From the NCBI GenBank assembly GCA_036898135.1, contig CM072514.1, forward strand, positions 6,720,137-6,784,136: DNA of 64,000 nucleotides, written 5' to 3'. The notes beneath the pieces were generated by a model. It was given only the letters and a program-made list of their open reading frames with translations, had not been told where the DNA came from and did not search any database. Positions 1 through 10,411 of this stretch are shown piece by piece. This stretch comes from Oncomelania hupensis (lineage: Eukaryota; Mollusca; Gastropoda; Littorinimorpha; Pomatiopsidae). Numbering within the stretch: position 1 is the stretch's first letter; every line of letters starts with the position of its first letter. The position numbers and the translations under genes are program-made.

Positions 1-317
1 TGCTGCTTCACTAACTCGCAAGCTTCTGCGATTTTGCTCTTCAGAGCTGCGACGCATTTTGACGCTGTTTTTATCAACTCTTCCAGCTCAGCGGCAACCC
101 TCTGGAATGTTTCATTCACAGGTCGCGCGTCTACCGTAGGCATTCGCGGAATTTGATCTTTCGGTTTGGCCTTTTTGCACTGGTCGCATGACTGAACGTA
201 GCGACGCACGTCTGCCTTTGTTCCCGGCCAGTAGAATTTTGACCACACACGCTCAAGTGTCTTCTTGGCATTTACGTGTCCTGCCATAGGTGTATCATGC
301 GCCAGGCGCACAACACC
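1..317 (-). pseudogene. Element A' integrase N-terminal fragment
   Basis: Continuation of the minus-strand element A' toward the left edge. Read on the minus strand from 317 it gives the integrase zinc-binding region: a histidine pair in AHDTPMAGH, then FYWPG, then CDQC, closely matching element A at 24870-25010. After the segment FQRVAAE, where element A has the first catalytic Asp (AADLIGP), this copy runs into a lysine- and alanine-rich helical stretch with no recognisable integrase core. The reading frame stays open to the window edge, but the catalytic core is absent as far as can be seen. An in-frame TAA at 318-320 separates this part from the protease-linker part. Degenerate copy; host of the helical segment is unknown. 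Confidence 0.7.
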
Positions 318-1060
318 TTACCTCAGTGGTTCTGGCACACAGATCTGTTTGGACTTCCTACGGTGACCTTGAAAAACGCGATACAATATACCTTGATTTA
401 CTTCGTACTGTACCTTGCCGTTTTCTCGCCCGTTGGTTATGGGATTTCCCACACTCGATAGCGCGCGTGCTAATGTTTTTTTCTGCTTTCTGCATGGCAC
501 TTAGCTCAGCAGGACTGGTCGCTAAACCTGGAATTGGTTCGACAGGTGCATGTATCTTTGCTGCGCTTTCCCTCTTGGCTTGCGCGCGTGTTTGCACTGC
601 CTCTGCTTTTCTTGTTGGAAAGATGGGAATGGTCTGAATGTCTCCGTTCGCGAACCGTACTGTGTTTCCGATCCGTACGTCCTGCACCGGTTTCTTGAAT
701 ACGATGACCTTGATCCTTCCCGATACGTATGACGATTGCAAGTCGACAATCGCTTGTCTGGCTTTTCTCAAGGTTCCGTCTGCTAATGATACACTAATCC
801 GTTCCGGCATGATGTCGGAATTCACTAGTCTTTCCGCTACGAAAACGTCATCTGCCCCCGTATCGCGTAACGCTGTTACGAATTCCCCATTCACTCCCAC
901 TCTTTCTTTTCCATTCATGCCAGCTCGGTCGGCCTCGACCCCTAGTGAGGTTACGTGCACTTGACCCGACTGCACTCGAGCAAAGCTAGCCCTTTTCAGC
1001 TTGGGACAATCCCGTCTGACATGTCCCTTTTGGCCACAATGAAAACAAATCTTTTCTGCG
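318..1060 (-). pseudogene. Element A' zinc knuckle, protease and linker (frameshifted)
   Basis: Minus-strand continuation of Gag-Pol. Near 1055 the frame changes by one base. In the new frame a CCHC knuckle (CFHCGQKGHVRRDC) appears, followed by a retropepsin-like segment with LRDTGADDVFV near 840-870 and IGNTVRFANG near 660. A second one-base shift in an A-run near 495-500 is needed to follow the linker (TLARALSSVG onward), which then ends at TAA 318-320. Element A encodes the same region in one uninterrupted frame, so these are probably lesions rather than programmed shifts. The protease would mature Gag-Pol inside virus-like particles; this copy is unlikely to make it. Confidence 0.8.
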
Positions 1061-2459
1061 GTCTTTCTTTTTGTTCACGTCTATTTGTGCCCCTGTTTCT
1101 CTCTTCTGATCTTTCGTTTGATTCGTTTCTTTCTTCTTGCCTATATGACTTGAACCTTGACCTTTTCGTCTCCCACTTCGCAACTGAGTGTTTCTCGGCT
1201 AATTCTGCCACCTCGTTTGCCGTTTTCGGAGCATGGTCTCGGACAAATAGTTCTAAGTCGGGGTTTAGATTTTCCACTAGTTGTTCCTTCAAGAATAGGT
1301 CTATCACTGCATTTGGATCTTCTAGATTGACCTTGGCCATACAGAACCACCTACTCAACAAATGTCTGAGTTTCTTGAGATACTCTGTAAATGACTCTGG
1401 ACCCTCTTTCTTTACTGTCCTGAATTGCTTCCTGTAATATTCCTCATTTCGTCGGAACCTATCCAGTAAAGCCTGTTTCAGTGTTTGATAGTCTTGGGTT
1501 TCCTCAGGTGTCATTCGAACGTACACGTCTCTAGCTGGGCCTAACAGTAATGGTGCCAATTTCTTGCTCCAGGTTTCATTTCTCCACTCATTCAGAGTAG
1601 CTACTCGTTCGAAGTGTGTAAGATAGGTATCTATGTTTTCTTTGCCTTCGAAAGGTGCCATTCTAATGTTAGAAGAACTATTTTCTTTCAGTATTCTAAC
1701 TTCTTCTCTTCTCAAATCCCTCTCTTCCTTGTCTCTAGTTTCCCTGTCTTTTTTTTCTTGTTCTTCTCTCTCTCTGTCCCTTTCTTCTCTAGCCTCCCTA
1801 TCTTTGGCTTTCTGTTCGTATCTTTCGCGCTTTTCTTGCGCGTCGGTCTCTTCTTTCCGAGTTCGTTCTTCCTTTTCTTGTGCTCTACGTTCCCTCTCTG
1901 CATCTACTTGAAGTTTTAGTTTTTGAAGCTCTACTTCATCTTTTCTCTGTCTCTCTTTCCTTTCCTCTTCTTTTTCCCTTCGTTCTGCCTCCTCCCTACG
2001 CTCCCTTTCTTTCCTATCTGCTTCTTCTTTCCTAATTCGGTCTTTCCTTTCTAACTCCCTTTCTTGCCTCTCTAATTCTCTCGCTTCTTTATCTTCATCT
2101 GCTTGCACACCTTGTGCTACGAACATAGCGGCTGCAGATCCCGTTAACCCGTAGTCTAACGCTAATCTCTGCCACTTAGCTGTTATTGGATCTGGATTAC
2201 CCGGAACAACTTTTGAATCCTTCTTACTCACACCTCTTCCAGCTCCCCTAGTTGGTGATGGTGCTGTTAGAGCCCTTGACGTTATTCCTGATGGAGTTAC
2301 GGTCACCCTACTACCTCCTATGCCAGTGACTGACCCTCCTCCTACTGCGCCTGTACTCGGACTGAGCACACTCATCACAACTGGTGACGACACTGTCACG
2401 CTTGTAGGACCAGTGGTCACTTTACCCGTACCTGATCGCAAATTATGCGGTTGAGCCAT
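996..2459 (-). CDS. gag: Element A' Gag (GMR1-like Ty3/gypsy)
   Basis: Gag-like open frame of 487 codons starting MAQPHNLRSG. Residues about 115-260 are extremely rich in Glu, Arg and Lys (probable long helical or coiled-coil segment). Next comes a conserved block PFEGKENIDTYLTHFERV, then a SCAN-like segment (YYRKQFRTVKKE through FVRDHAPKTANEVAELAEKH). The same blocks occur in element A Gag at 23520-24000, so the two are relatives. The frame runs past the zinc knuckle because of a one-base shift near 1055. Gag would assemble the particle and bind element RNA. The start is supported by alignment with the second Met of element A. Truncated relative to a functional Gag by the frameshift. Confidence 0.82.
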   Translation of the reverse strand: MAQPHNLRSGTGKVTTGPTSVTVSSPVVMSVLSPSTGAVGGGSVTGIGGSRVTVTPSGITSRALTAPSPTRGAGRGVSKKDSKVVPGNPDPITAKWQRLALDYGLTGSAAAMFVAQGVQADEDKEARELERQERELERKDRIRKEEADRKERERREEAERREKEEERKERQRKDEVELQKLKLQVDAERERRAQEKEERTRKEETDAQEKRERYEQKAKDREAREERDREREEQEKKDRETRDKEERDLRREEVRILKENSSSNIRMAPFEGKENIDTYLTHFERVATLNEWRNETWSKKLAPLLLGPARDVYVRMTPEETQDYQTLKQALLDRFRRNEEYYRKQFRTVKKEGPESFTEYLKKLRHLLSRWFCMAKVNLEDPNAVIDLFLKEQLVENLNPDLELFVRDHAPKTANEVAELAEKHSVAKWETKRSRFKSYRQEERNESNERSEERNRGTNRREQKERPQKRFVFIVAKRDMSDGIVPS

Positions 2460-2913
2460 CTTAGCTCTCTACTCCTCGCACTTTCAATTTACTCAAGCAT
2501 TCTCCTTCGTGCTTGGACTTGTTCCTCCCTCCTATCCCCTGGAGCTGTTTTGTACGTTCAGAGCTGTCGATGCGAATGGTTGGCTATCGCGACTAGCCGT
2601 GAACCGAGATTCGACCACTGCACCCTGTCCCCTGCGATCCCGCAATGAGACCCCCACAAAGGATTGACACACCCGTCCCGCACTACAAACCCCTTCACAG
2701 ACACACCCCCGCTACAAACATAATAACAACATATAAAATCTATGCCTAACACACACACAAAAAAAATACTACGTTCTATGTCCCTAAACTACTACCCTCT
2801 TTCCCCTGAACGCTCACGCCACACGCTGATGTTTCCCTGTATGTACCCGGTGTTTTTGTTTATCCCCCGGATTCTTTTACGTACCCCTGTGTACCCCGCA
2901 GGTCCACCACTTT
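2460..2913 (-). other. Element A' leader with primer binding site
   Basis: Untranslated leader between the LTR and the gag ATG on the minus strand. At 2894-2909 lies CCCCGCAGGTCCACCA, the exact reverse complement of the putative primer binding site of element A (22348-22363), beginning four bases inside the LTR edge. The shared 16-base site supports common ancestry and common tRNA priming. I could not assign the primer tRNA. Confidence 0.7.
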
Positions 2914-4691
2914 TGTCAGGCCTACTTCCTCCCTCTGGTGTTTTCAGTAGGTGACTAGTCCTTCATGCAAGGAGTGATAGGGTAGATAGGGGTGGGTGAT
3001 GCGTGTGCGAGCGTCCTTTCTCCCACTAAACTAAACTAAGAACACAACTAGCGGAATAAAGTGTAAAAATACAAATATAACATTTATTTAATAAAACATG
3101 TCATTAAAACCCAATTAAGAAACAAAAGAATGAAACCAAAGAAAAATATGAAGCAAAATTAAAACATAAAATAGTTCAAAACCATACACAATCAACGCAT
3201 TTGTATAATCATGAATCAAAACAAAATCACTCTCTCACCTGGTCGTTTCTAATTCAAACACACACAAAATATTATATGCACAAATGATAATTTAAATAAC
3301 AATATAAAACCCCCCCTTGATGCCCCAGTTCAGTCATATATACACAAGCTAGGTGCACAGCCGCAGATGATGAAGTCCGACTGTGTACTTCTCCTTCAAT
3401 TTCCCTAACTAAGGTTTTCACCCACACACAGTTCAAAATCCAATGTAGATGTGGGAGTTGTCCATGTAAAATTTCACGCTATATTATCTAAAGGCTCTGA
3501 ATAATAAGTCTTCATTTGTCCCTGTGTCCAAAAATGCAAATTTATTTCTAAAACCAATATGATGCTGTTCGTTCTTGCTATGACTACCGAAGGACGCCTT
3601 GGCTCTTTCTAGTACTGACGATTCACTTTCCGGACGGCCCCTTAGTTCCGTTGATTTCTCCCCTCCTCCTTCACTGCCTTCTCCGCCACCTCAGATGACT
3701 TCTACGGCAGGCACTGCACTCTCACGACACTTCCTCGGATGACCGAGGAATGACCACTACAGCCAAAACCGCCGTAGAGACGACTACAACGAGTCGGATA
3801 ACATCAACACGTCCGTTGACGACACGTCCAACAATAACGTTGACGATAGGTCCAACAATAAAGTCCAACCTGAAATCAATAATGGTACAGGCTACTATTC
3901 TGGCATAACTTTTATTTCTCTATCTATTACTCTTAACTACCCTGGTCGGCTCGCCTCCTGCAGAAAATTACATGGTCATAATTTCTCTAATACATATATT
4001 CACAATTTTCTTTCCACTTCGTTATATTCATACGATTTATACAAAATACAATCATTATAAAAGTTCCACATATTTCACATACAATTGTTCCGTTTTTATC
4101 ATGCATACACAATTTTCTCTTCACCTCTCTCTGTTGACTCTGGCTGACCGCCTCCGTTCATCATTTTATTATTTACAACAAGAAATACATTTTAACATGA
4201 AAACATTTTTAAACACAATATCATAATAATTAACATATTTTTATAAACGTTTAAAGACGTACAATTTCACGTTATACATTCTCATTCACACATTTGTGCT
4301 ACCAGCCCTCCCTAAATAGTTTCCTCCCCCGTTCTCTCTTTGACGATCGCTAGAGACAAGGTTCCAGAGGTCGAATCTCACTTACCGACTTATGATAAGA
4401 GATTTCTCTTTGACGACATCACATGGAACACGTCCGATGACGCTCCATAAATGGGTGACAGCTACCTAGCTCTCGATTTACCCACTAGCCTCCCGGGTGT
4501 CTTCACTTTGACCACAATCCGGTTACCAGCTTAATGTCTCCCCCTTGGCTTGGTCTCTGCACCTCTCTAACGATCCGCTTGTCTCCAAGTCTTGACGAAT
4601 GAATAGTTCCAGCAACTTTACTGCGTTTGTGCAACCAAACTGAGCCTAATGATTGGTTAACAGAATCGGCGCAAATATGCCCTTGCTGACA
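2914..4691 (-). repeat. Candidate 5' LTR of element A'
   Basis: Bounded inside by the primer binding site and outside by matching inverted ends TGTCAG at 2914-2919 and CTGACA at 4686-4691, giving 1778 bp. The inner edge is well supported by the PBS. The outer edge is less certain because the other LTR and any target duplication lie outside the window. It contains A+T-rich stretches (3050-3330, 3960-4300) and no convincing ORF. Confidence 0.5.
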
Positions 4692-5643
4692 GCACGTGCT
4701 AAATTGTCTAATCTATTATCTAATTCCTTGACCCACACTTGACAATAACATCATGTTATTGTACCGTTTAGTGAAAAACAACGCTGCCCTTTCTGTACTC
4801 TAGCAGTTTGGCTCGACCATTGTACTGTCCGTTGAAAGAAATGGTCACCCCTTGCGCCTCTCCCACAGTTTAGCCATGACACGCAGGCTGGGAAGTCTCG
4901 TCTTTCGTAGGCCTCAATTACATACTATGCTACGTACGTATGTAGGAGGCCCACGAGTTTACAAAGACGAAAGAAAAGACTTCAGAGCTTGTGGTGAAAC
5001 ATCCGTGCATAAAAATAGCCGCTGTTGCTTCTAGATCTAATTCTATTTCGATCTGCACAGCTTCAAGTTGTAAGTCAAGTCGAGATTCGCATTTTGAAGC
5101 AGTTAGTATTATTATTTTTTTATGATGATTAATATACTGACACAATTAGTAATAAAGAGTAAAAGTACTACATAACACATAATGTACACATACAACGATT
5201 TCACATCTATATCAACATTAAAACCATGACAAAACTTCAAAGCGCTATGGATACATTGATGTCCCTTCAGCACAACAAGGCAAAGCAAGTTTATAATGGT
5301 CTCAAACAACAGTGACATTTTTATTGCAAGCACCAAAGCAATTATTTATTTAACTAATATTATTCTTTTTAACTGATACAGTAAATTTGTTATATGTATT
5401 TCAATGATATGAATTATAATGAGAAACACGTATTAAAAAATTGTTGCGTGGCAGGCGGAAATTTCCATAAATCATCTGAAAACTTTGGTAAATCTATAAG
5501 AAAAAATAACCAGTAACACCATCTGAATATTTCGGGTTACACCCAACTTCAGCAAAACCAAACAAAACGTCACTGACCATATTTACACCATTGAGCACGC
5601 ACAGCAGCACACTATTCTTTTCTTTTCTTTTTTTAAAAAGTAG

Positions 5644-5646
<3 letters not shown>
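4692..5646. other. Spacer, no gene recognised
   Basis: A+T-rich sequence beyond element A'. The only recognisable item is a 115-bp segment at 4883-4998 that recurs inverted at 56640-56752 (listed separately). Short frames on both strands show no family motif. Confidence 0.5.
4883..4998 (+). repeat. Dispersed 115-bp segment, frame-conserved
   Basis: Starts after CGCAG with GCTGGGAAGTCTCGTC and ends near GACTTCAGAGCTTGTG. It matches the minus strand of 56640-56752 inside a Harbinger-type MITE. In the common frame it reads LGSLVFRRPQLHT then RTYVGGPRVYKDE. The two copies differ by a few substitutions and an in-frame insertion. Either a repeat subunit or an exon captured by the MITE; function unknown. 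Confidence 0.5.
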
Positions 5647-5726
<80 letters not shown>

Positions 5727-5761
5727 GCAAACTAATAATAATAATAATAATAATAGCAAAC

Positions 5762-5843
<82 letters not shown>

Positions 5844-5883
5844 TAAACAAAACAAATAAATTAAAGATTTAACTAAAAAAATA

Positions 5884-5927
<44 letters not shown>

Positions 5928-5928
5928 G
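5647..5928 (+). repeat. (AAT)n and (CTA)n microsatellites
   Basis: AAT repeats at about 5647-5843, interrupted twice by AGCAAACT, then ACT repeats at about 5884-5928. They generate long poly-Leu, Ile or Tyr frames that are not genes. Confidence 0.95.
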
Positions 5929-5940
5929 CAAAGTTGTGGT

Positions 5941-6138
5941 CTTGATTTTGTGATCCTGATTCGGCACTTTGCAGTCCGCTGGACCCTGTAAGCAATAAAT
6001 AACTAATTAGCTATTAATTTAACTCTGATCTCGAGTTGTCTTGATTTTGTGGTCCTGATTCGGCTCTTTGCAGTCCGCTGGACCCTGTAAGCAATGAATA
6101 ACTAACTCACTATTAATTTAACTCTGATCTCGAGTTAT
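5941..6138 (+). repeat. Two-copy 99-bp tandem repeat
   Basis: Units 5941-6039 and 6040-6138 both start CTTGATTTTGTG and contain TTTGCAGTCCGCTGGACCC. They differ at only a few positions. Non-coding; role unknown. Confidence 0.85.
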
Positions 6139-6627
6139 TTTTAAAAAAAATCGCTTAGACTACTCGTCCTTCTCCGGAAATTTAACGATTCAAATATTAT
6201 AAAGTATAGGCCTAAATATTATTAATTAGAATAGATATAGTATAAACATTTATTTACGTATAAAACAAACAATACAGGTCTAATAATTATATTCAGCTAG
6301 TGAGCTTCTTCGCTGTGCGAAGACTTACTTATAATATATAATATAGATTAAGCCTATGCTATTATTAGACTACTGCTGAGAACTAACAAAATGCAAATCA
6401 AGGAACGCAACTATTAAATATGGTCGATAATAACAAAGTATACCGTTGCGAAATGCTAATCTGTGTAAATCGAACAGAATTAGAAGCAACGGCGATCATT
6501 TTTAATGTCAACTAGTCGTAGTCATGCAAGCATCATTTCGTAACACATCGGAGAGCTTCGTTCGACTTCGGTGATTGCCTTTTTGGGCGAATGACTGGAA
6601 CTAGGTTGGAAAAAACAAGTTTGCGCC
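6139..6627. other. Spacer, nothing recognised
   Basis: A+T-rich DNA between the 99-bp tandem repeat and the start of duplicated segment copy 1. I see no ORF, RNA gene or repeat family. Confidence 0.5.
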
Positions 6628-6728
6628 CCGAACAGCTGTTGCCGAACCAAAACGCTCAGATCGAACTGTTTTCATTCTTAACTGGGCGAGTTTGAGTTCG
6701 CAGAGCATCGTTTCACTGCTTTTCACAG

Positions 6729-6905
6729 GTGAACATTTTGCTGGCATGTGTCGGGGACTATAATTCTACTCCATTCCACTCGCAGATCCCCCTCTGGGAG
6801 CAAGTTTCTCATTGGCCTAGAAAAAAGCGGGCGTGTTTGAGCCGTGTACGGGCGTCAAAATTCAAAACATGTAAACGCCACGGTCATATTTGGCGGAGTT
6901 GTTAA
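6729..6905 (+). CDS. Possible terminal exon, unknown product (copy 1)
   Basis: A strong acceptor-like sequence (pyrimidine-rich, ending TTTTCACAG at 6728) is followed by 58 open codons ending in TAA. The frame begins VNILLACVGD and ends CKRHGHIWRSC. The copy 2 equivalent (38496-38678) keeps frame and stop despite a 6-nt in-frame length difference, and most substitutions between them change amino acids. Without the upstream exon the frame cannot be proved. No family recognised; it could also be non-coding with a chance open frame. Confidence 0.3.
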   Translation: MNILLACVGDYNSTPFHSQIPLWEQVSHWPRKKRACLSRVRASKFKTCKRHGHIWRSC

Positions 6906-6921
6906 AAAATCAGTAAAATCA

Positions 6922-7217
6922 GGGGTGTCGGATAGCGCAGTGGTTGGAGCACTCGCTACTGTGTCTCAAGTTAAGCACCGTCCAGTGCGGTTAGCACTTG
7001 GATGGGTGACCGCAAAATGTGAAGCGACAAATAGCAACGCCCCCAGTTGACTCAACTGTGATTGAGTACCCACTCTCTTAAGGGTGGGGAAGGTAAAGCA
7101 GCGAGGGAGAGAGATGGGCATCACCCTCATTACGCTGGCCCAAGATAAGTGTGGTCTCCAACATCACGCGTCCCTACGGCCACAAGGCTTTGGGACTACC
7201 TTTACCTTTACCTTTTT
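6922..7217 (+). mobile_element. Composite tRNA/5S SINE, copy 1
   Basis: About 296 bp. The head has an A-box-like TAGCGCAGTGG, followed by a 5S rRNA-like part containing GTTAGCACTTGGATGGGTGA (5S 3'-half internal promoter region). The body ends in a CCTTTA repeat. Present at the same place in copy 2 (38695), so it predates the duplication. Two other copies, at 10117-10411 and 55640-55937, are on the minus strand. Confidence 0.85.
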
Positions 7218-7468
7218 ACCAGGAAAGAAACAGAACCCTTTTCTTGGAATTGTTCGAACCGCTCATTTGGGAACGAACGATTGTTCGGCGGTTTCCACGA
7301 ACGCTGGTCAGCTCCAAAGATGTTTATCTGATGAGGTGTAGGCTTACTAACCGATGACCCTTGTTTCTAGTTGACTTCTGTGTGTATATCGATTAAATTG
7401 ACAACAATGTGCCTGTTACACCGCATGTAGTACTAAAATATTGGCCATAAAAAAACAAAAACAAATGA

Positions 7469-7493
7469 CGACGACGACGATGATGGTAATGAC

Positions 7494-7557
<64 letters not shown>

Positions 7558-7575
7558 TTGATGATGATGACGATG
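7469..7575 (+). repeat. (GAT)n microsatellite directly before an exon
   Basis: GAC/GAT repeats run up to a few bases before the acceptor GTTGCAG at 7581. All three paralogous genes have such GAT-rich DNA at the same place. Confidence 0.9.
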
Positions 7576-7581
7576 TTGCAG

Positions 7582-7693
7582 GCTGTATCTGTGCGAGCCC
7601 AAATGTGATTTTGGGATGTGCAGTAACTATACTACAGTGGCTGCCGAGAGTTTCTGGAACTCATCTGATTATCGAAGTTTTAGCTACTACAAG
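7582..7693 (+). CDS. Penultimate exon of fast-evolving Cys-containing gene (copy 1)
   Basis: Exon bounded by acceptor GTTGCAG (ending 7581) and donor AAG|GTAGCG (GT at 7694). The frame begins one base in with LYLCEPKCDFGMCSNY and ends DYRSFSYYK. With the next exon it joins in phase 0 as YYK-INCRCPG. The junction is supported by the intronless relative at 37984-38172, which reads RTK-INCVCPG without a break. Compared with copy 2 (39356-39470), seven substitutions all change residues and one codon is inserted, while the adjoining intron is nearly identical. Family: possibly dermatopontin-like, from the pattern of Arg, aromatic residues and Cys before KINC, but this is weak. Upstream exons, including any signal peptide, were not found. 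Confidence 0.62.
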
Positions 7694-7725
7694 GTAGCGC
7701 TGACATTTTCATTGCAATTGATTGA

Positions 7726-7726
<1 letters not shown>

Positions 7727-7810
<84 letters not shown>

Positions 7811-7811
7811 G
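7727..7811 (+). repeat. (ATT)n microsatellite in intron
   Basis: Perfect ATT run inside the intron between exons 7582-7693 and 8311-8457. The copy 2 equivalent (39506-39654) is longer. Confidence 0.95.
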
Positions 7812-8310
7812 TAGAGCTTACAGTTGAAAGTGCTGAGGGAGCATAAGATAGACAATGAATACAGTAACAAGTTACGAAACAAAATCAATGCCAGTAGTAA
7901 ATACGTCAGTCCTAAGCAGACGCTGACATGATTCCTTCTCTTAGTGTCACGTTTCGGCACAGACTGTGGAAGGTAATTCTGTAGGCCGGGTGTAGCACAG
8001 TTCAATAATATAACACCTTTTGCTCGCAACGCCAACCATCCCGAAACCGACCCTGTGAGGCGGACGCGGCGCTCACGAGAAAGAATATGGCAGTACAGAA
8101 GAGATGAGATCGCTCCTGTAGATACTACAACGCTGTCAGTGCAGCCTTGCACGAGCGATAGAACTTTGTGGTCAATTCTCTTCTGCACAGGAAATCAAAT
8201 GCGAGAGCGGATTGACGTAATTATTATCTGTTTCAATAAATAAATTGAACGGACTATTTAGACCGTATAATTTGTATCGGGTAGGCTTAATGTGTAACCT
8301 ATCTGTGCAG

Positions 8311-8457
8311 ATCAACTGCCGCTGTCCCGGCCACAACCAGCCCCTGGCGACTCAGCCCGGTTGGTGGCAAACTTCCACAACCTCCTACCAGACCCACTTT
8401 AACACCACTACAGGCCTCACCTCCGCGTTGCACACATGCTCCGGAGGTACAGTTTGA
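8311..8457 (+). CDS. Terminal exon of fast-evolving Cys-containing gene (copy 1)
   Basis: Begins after acceptor ATCTGTGCAG (ending 8310) in phase 0 and gives 48 codons to TGA at 8455-8457. It starts INCRCPGHNQP, then a divergent part, ending HTCSGGTV. Against copy 2 (40154-40300) the first 11 residues are identical. Of the following residues 19 differ, through 23 base changes, with only one silent change (GTT/GTG before the stop); there is no indel and the stop is conserved. Flanking non-coding DNA differs by about 2-4%. Copy 2 has HYSN then SRWYLC, resembling the repeated motif of dermatopontin-family proteins. Probably a secreted protein, but this is inference. Confidence 0.65.
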   Translation: MNCRCPGHNQPLATQPGWWQTSTTSYQTHFNTTTGLTSALHTCSGGTV

Positions 8458-8577
8458 CACGTCAGGCGGGAGTGGTGTAAGGTTGGGGGGGGGGGGGTTG
8501 GGCAGGGGGTGTGGGTGAATGGGGGTTGTTTGCATAATGATAGAGGCCGCTAATTTTACTCCTGATGGACTTTTCAA

Positions 8578-8787
8578 GGAAATGTCATTATCATCATCAT
8601 CGTCGTCATCATTATCTTTCTCGTCGTCATTATAATCAGTATCATCACGATCTCAAACACCATCACCTTCATAGTAATCATCGCCTATCACATCACACTT
8701 CTCCTTTTCATCCTCCTCACCATCATCACCCCCATCAGCATTATAGTAATAATTACTATCATGCTGATGATAATTATTATTATTATT

Positions 8788-8835
<48 letters not shown>

Positions 8836-9034
8836 GTCGTCAGCATCATCGTCATCATAAATGCCATCATCTTTATAGTCATCATCATCATCATCATCAT
8901 CATTGTCGTCATCAGCATCATCGTCATCATAAATACCATCATCATTATAGTCATCATCATCATAGTAATTATCATCATCATCATCATTGTCGTCGTCAGC
9001 ATCATCGTCATCATAAATACCATCATCATTATAG

Positions 9035-9071
<37 letters not shown>

Positions 9072-9368
9072 TGTCGTCGTCAGCATCATCGTCATCATAA
9101 ATACCATCATCATTATAGTCATCATCACCATAGTAATTATCATCATCATCATCATTGTCGTCGTCAGCATCATCGTCATCATAAATACCATCATCATTAT
9201 ATTCATCATCATCATAGTAATTATCATAATCATCATCATTGTCGTCGTCAGCATCATCGTCATCATAAATATCATCATCATCATAGCCATCATCATTAAC
9301 AGCGTCCTCATGGTCGTCGCCGTCAACTTTGCCTCCATCTATCAGGCTGTCATCATCTATTCAACCAG
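8578..9368 (+). repeat. CAT-based minisatellite, copy 1
   Basis: Higher-order repeat about 80-90 bp long. Each unit contains (CAT)n, then TTGTCGTCGTCAGCATCATC and a tract with TACCATCATCATTATAG. Copy 1 has more units than copy 2 (40410-41095). Poly-His, poly-Ile and poly-Met frames on both strands come from this and are not proteins. Confidence 0.92.
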
Positions 9369-9465
9369 TCATTAAAGTGATTTGTTTGTTGGTAGACGAA
9401 CCCCTGCCTTTCAATGACACGGTGTGCGGAGGTTCCAGAGCCCGCAGAGGACGTCTGGGTCTTCT

Positions 9466-9711
9466 GAAACTGAAACTGAAACTGAAAAACGTTTATTACA
9501 AAAGGATAGTAGCTTTAGGTCCAGAGGTCCTTTCTTCCAGCTAGTCCTTAACACATGCAAATATATAATAGATGTGAGTACATTGTAACAACATACATGA
9601 ACTACAAATAAGTAGCATGAATACTATCAGGATAACATACGCATACACACAAGCAATCATACTCACAAAATTGAAATAAAAGTACTATATATATATATAT
9701 ACAATGTACAA
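9466..9711 (-). mobile_element. Retroposon 3' end inserted only in copy 1
   Basis: 246 bp absent from copy 2, flanked by CTTCT on both sides. On the minus strand it ends GTAATAAACGTTTTTC followed by TTTCAG repeats, the form of a LINE or SINE tail. It shares GCTTTAGGTCCAG with the insertion at 11510-12201. Family not identified. Confidence 0.6.
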
Positions 9712-10002
9712 CTTCTCGAAGAAGAAGACAGCTAAAAGGATTCGAACCTGGCACAGCCCCTGCTACCTTCCTGCTTTTGTGTGATGGCTCTAACCATTGC
9801 TAGTTTATCTACAGACAGTTTGGATCAGGAACATGTTTTTGGAATTTCAATATTCAACCAGACATCATAAATGGTTGTGACGTTTTAGGCATATTTTTTG
9901 TTCATTGAGTAGGCGCATGTTGCCTTCATATTTATTTCTTCACAAGACAGACGCACGCGTTTGTTACACTTATAGTTTACCAGAACGCCGTTGAGATGTT
10001 AT
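9712..10002. other. Non-coding, partly specific to copy 1
   Basis: Similar to copy 2 until about 9869, then unrelated to it. No gene seen. Confidence 0.5.
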
Positions 10003-10116
<114 letters not shown>

Positions 10117-10411
10117 GGTAAAAAAGGTAAAGGTAGTCCCATAGCCTTGTGGCCGTAGGGGAGCGTGATGTTGGAGATCACACTTATCTTGGGCCAGCGT
10201 AATGAGGGTGATGCCCAACTCTCTCCCTCGCTGCTTTACCTTCCCCACCCTCAAGAGAGTAGGTACTCAATCACAGTTGAGTCAACTGGGGGCGTTGTTG
10301 TTTGTCGCTTCACACCTTAGCGGTCACCCATCCAAGTGCTAACCGCACCGGACGGTGCTTCACTTTCGACACAGTAGCGAGTGCTCCAACCACTGCACTA
10401 TCCGACACCCC
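10117..10411 (-). mobile_element. Composite tRNA/5S SINE in ATT repeat
   Basis: Minus-strand copy of the SINE at 6922, complete from the head (GGGGTGTCGGATAGTGCAGT on the minus strand) to the CCTTTACC tail. Flanked by ATTATTATT on both sides. Copy 2 has ATT repeats but no SINE here, so it inserted after the segments separated. Confidence 0.85.

Noticed and set aside
5494..5855. Long poly-Leu, Ile and Tyr frames
   Set aside because: Translation of AAT/ACT microsatellites; no start context or conserved non-repeat part.
6960..7010. 5S rRNA gene
   Set aside because: Only the 3' half of 5S is present, within a SINE.
8311..8457. Adenine-directed diversification as in diversity-generating retroelements
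   Set aside because: Changes involve all bases and there is no template/variable repeat pair or linked RT of that type; ordinary diversifying selection fits better.
8578..9368. CRISPR-like or gene-regulatory array
   Set aside because: Units are simple trinucleotide-based, with no unique spacers; eukaryotic minisatellite.
8565..9375. His-rich, Ile-rich and Met-rich proteins on both strands (also 40394-41123)
   Set aside because: All derive from the CAT minisatellite; open in several frames because CAT, ATC and TCA repeats lack stops.
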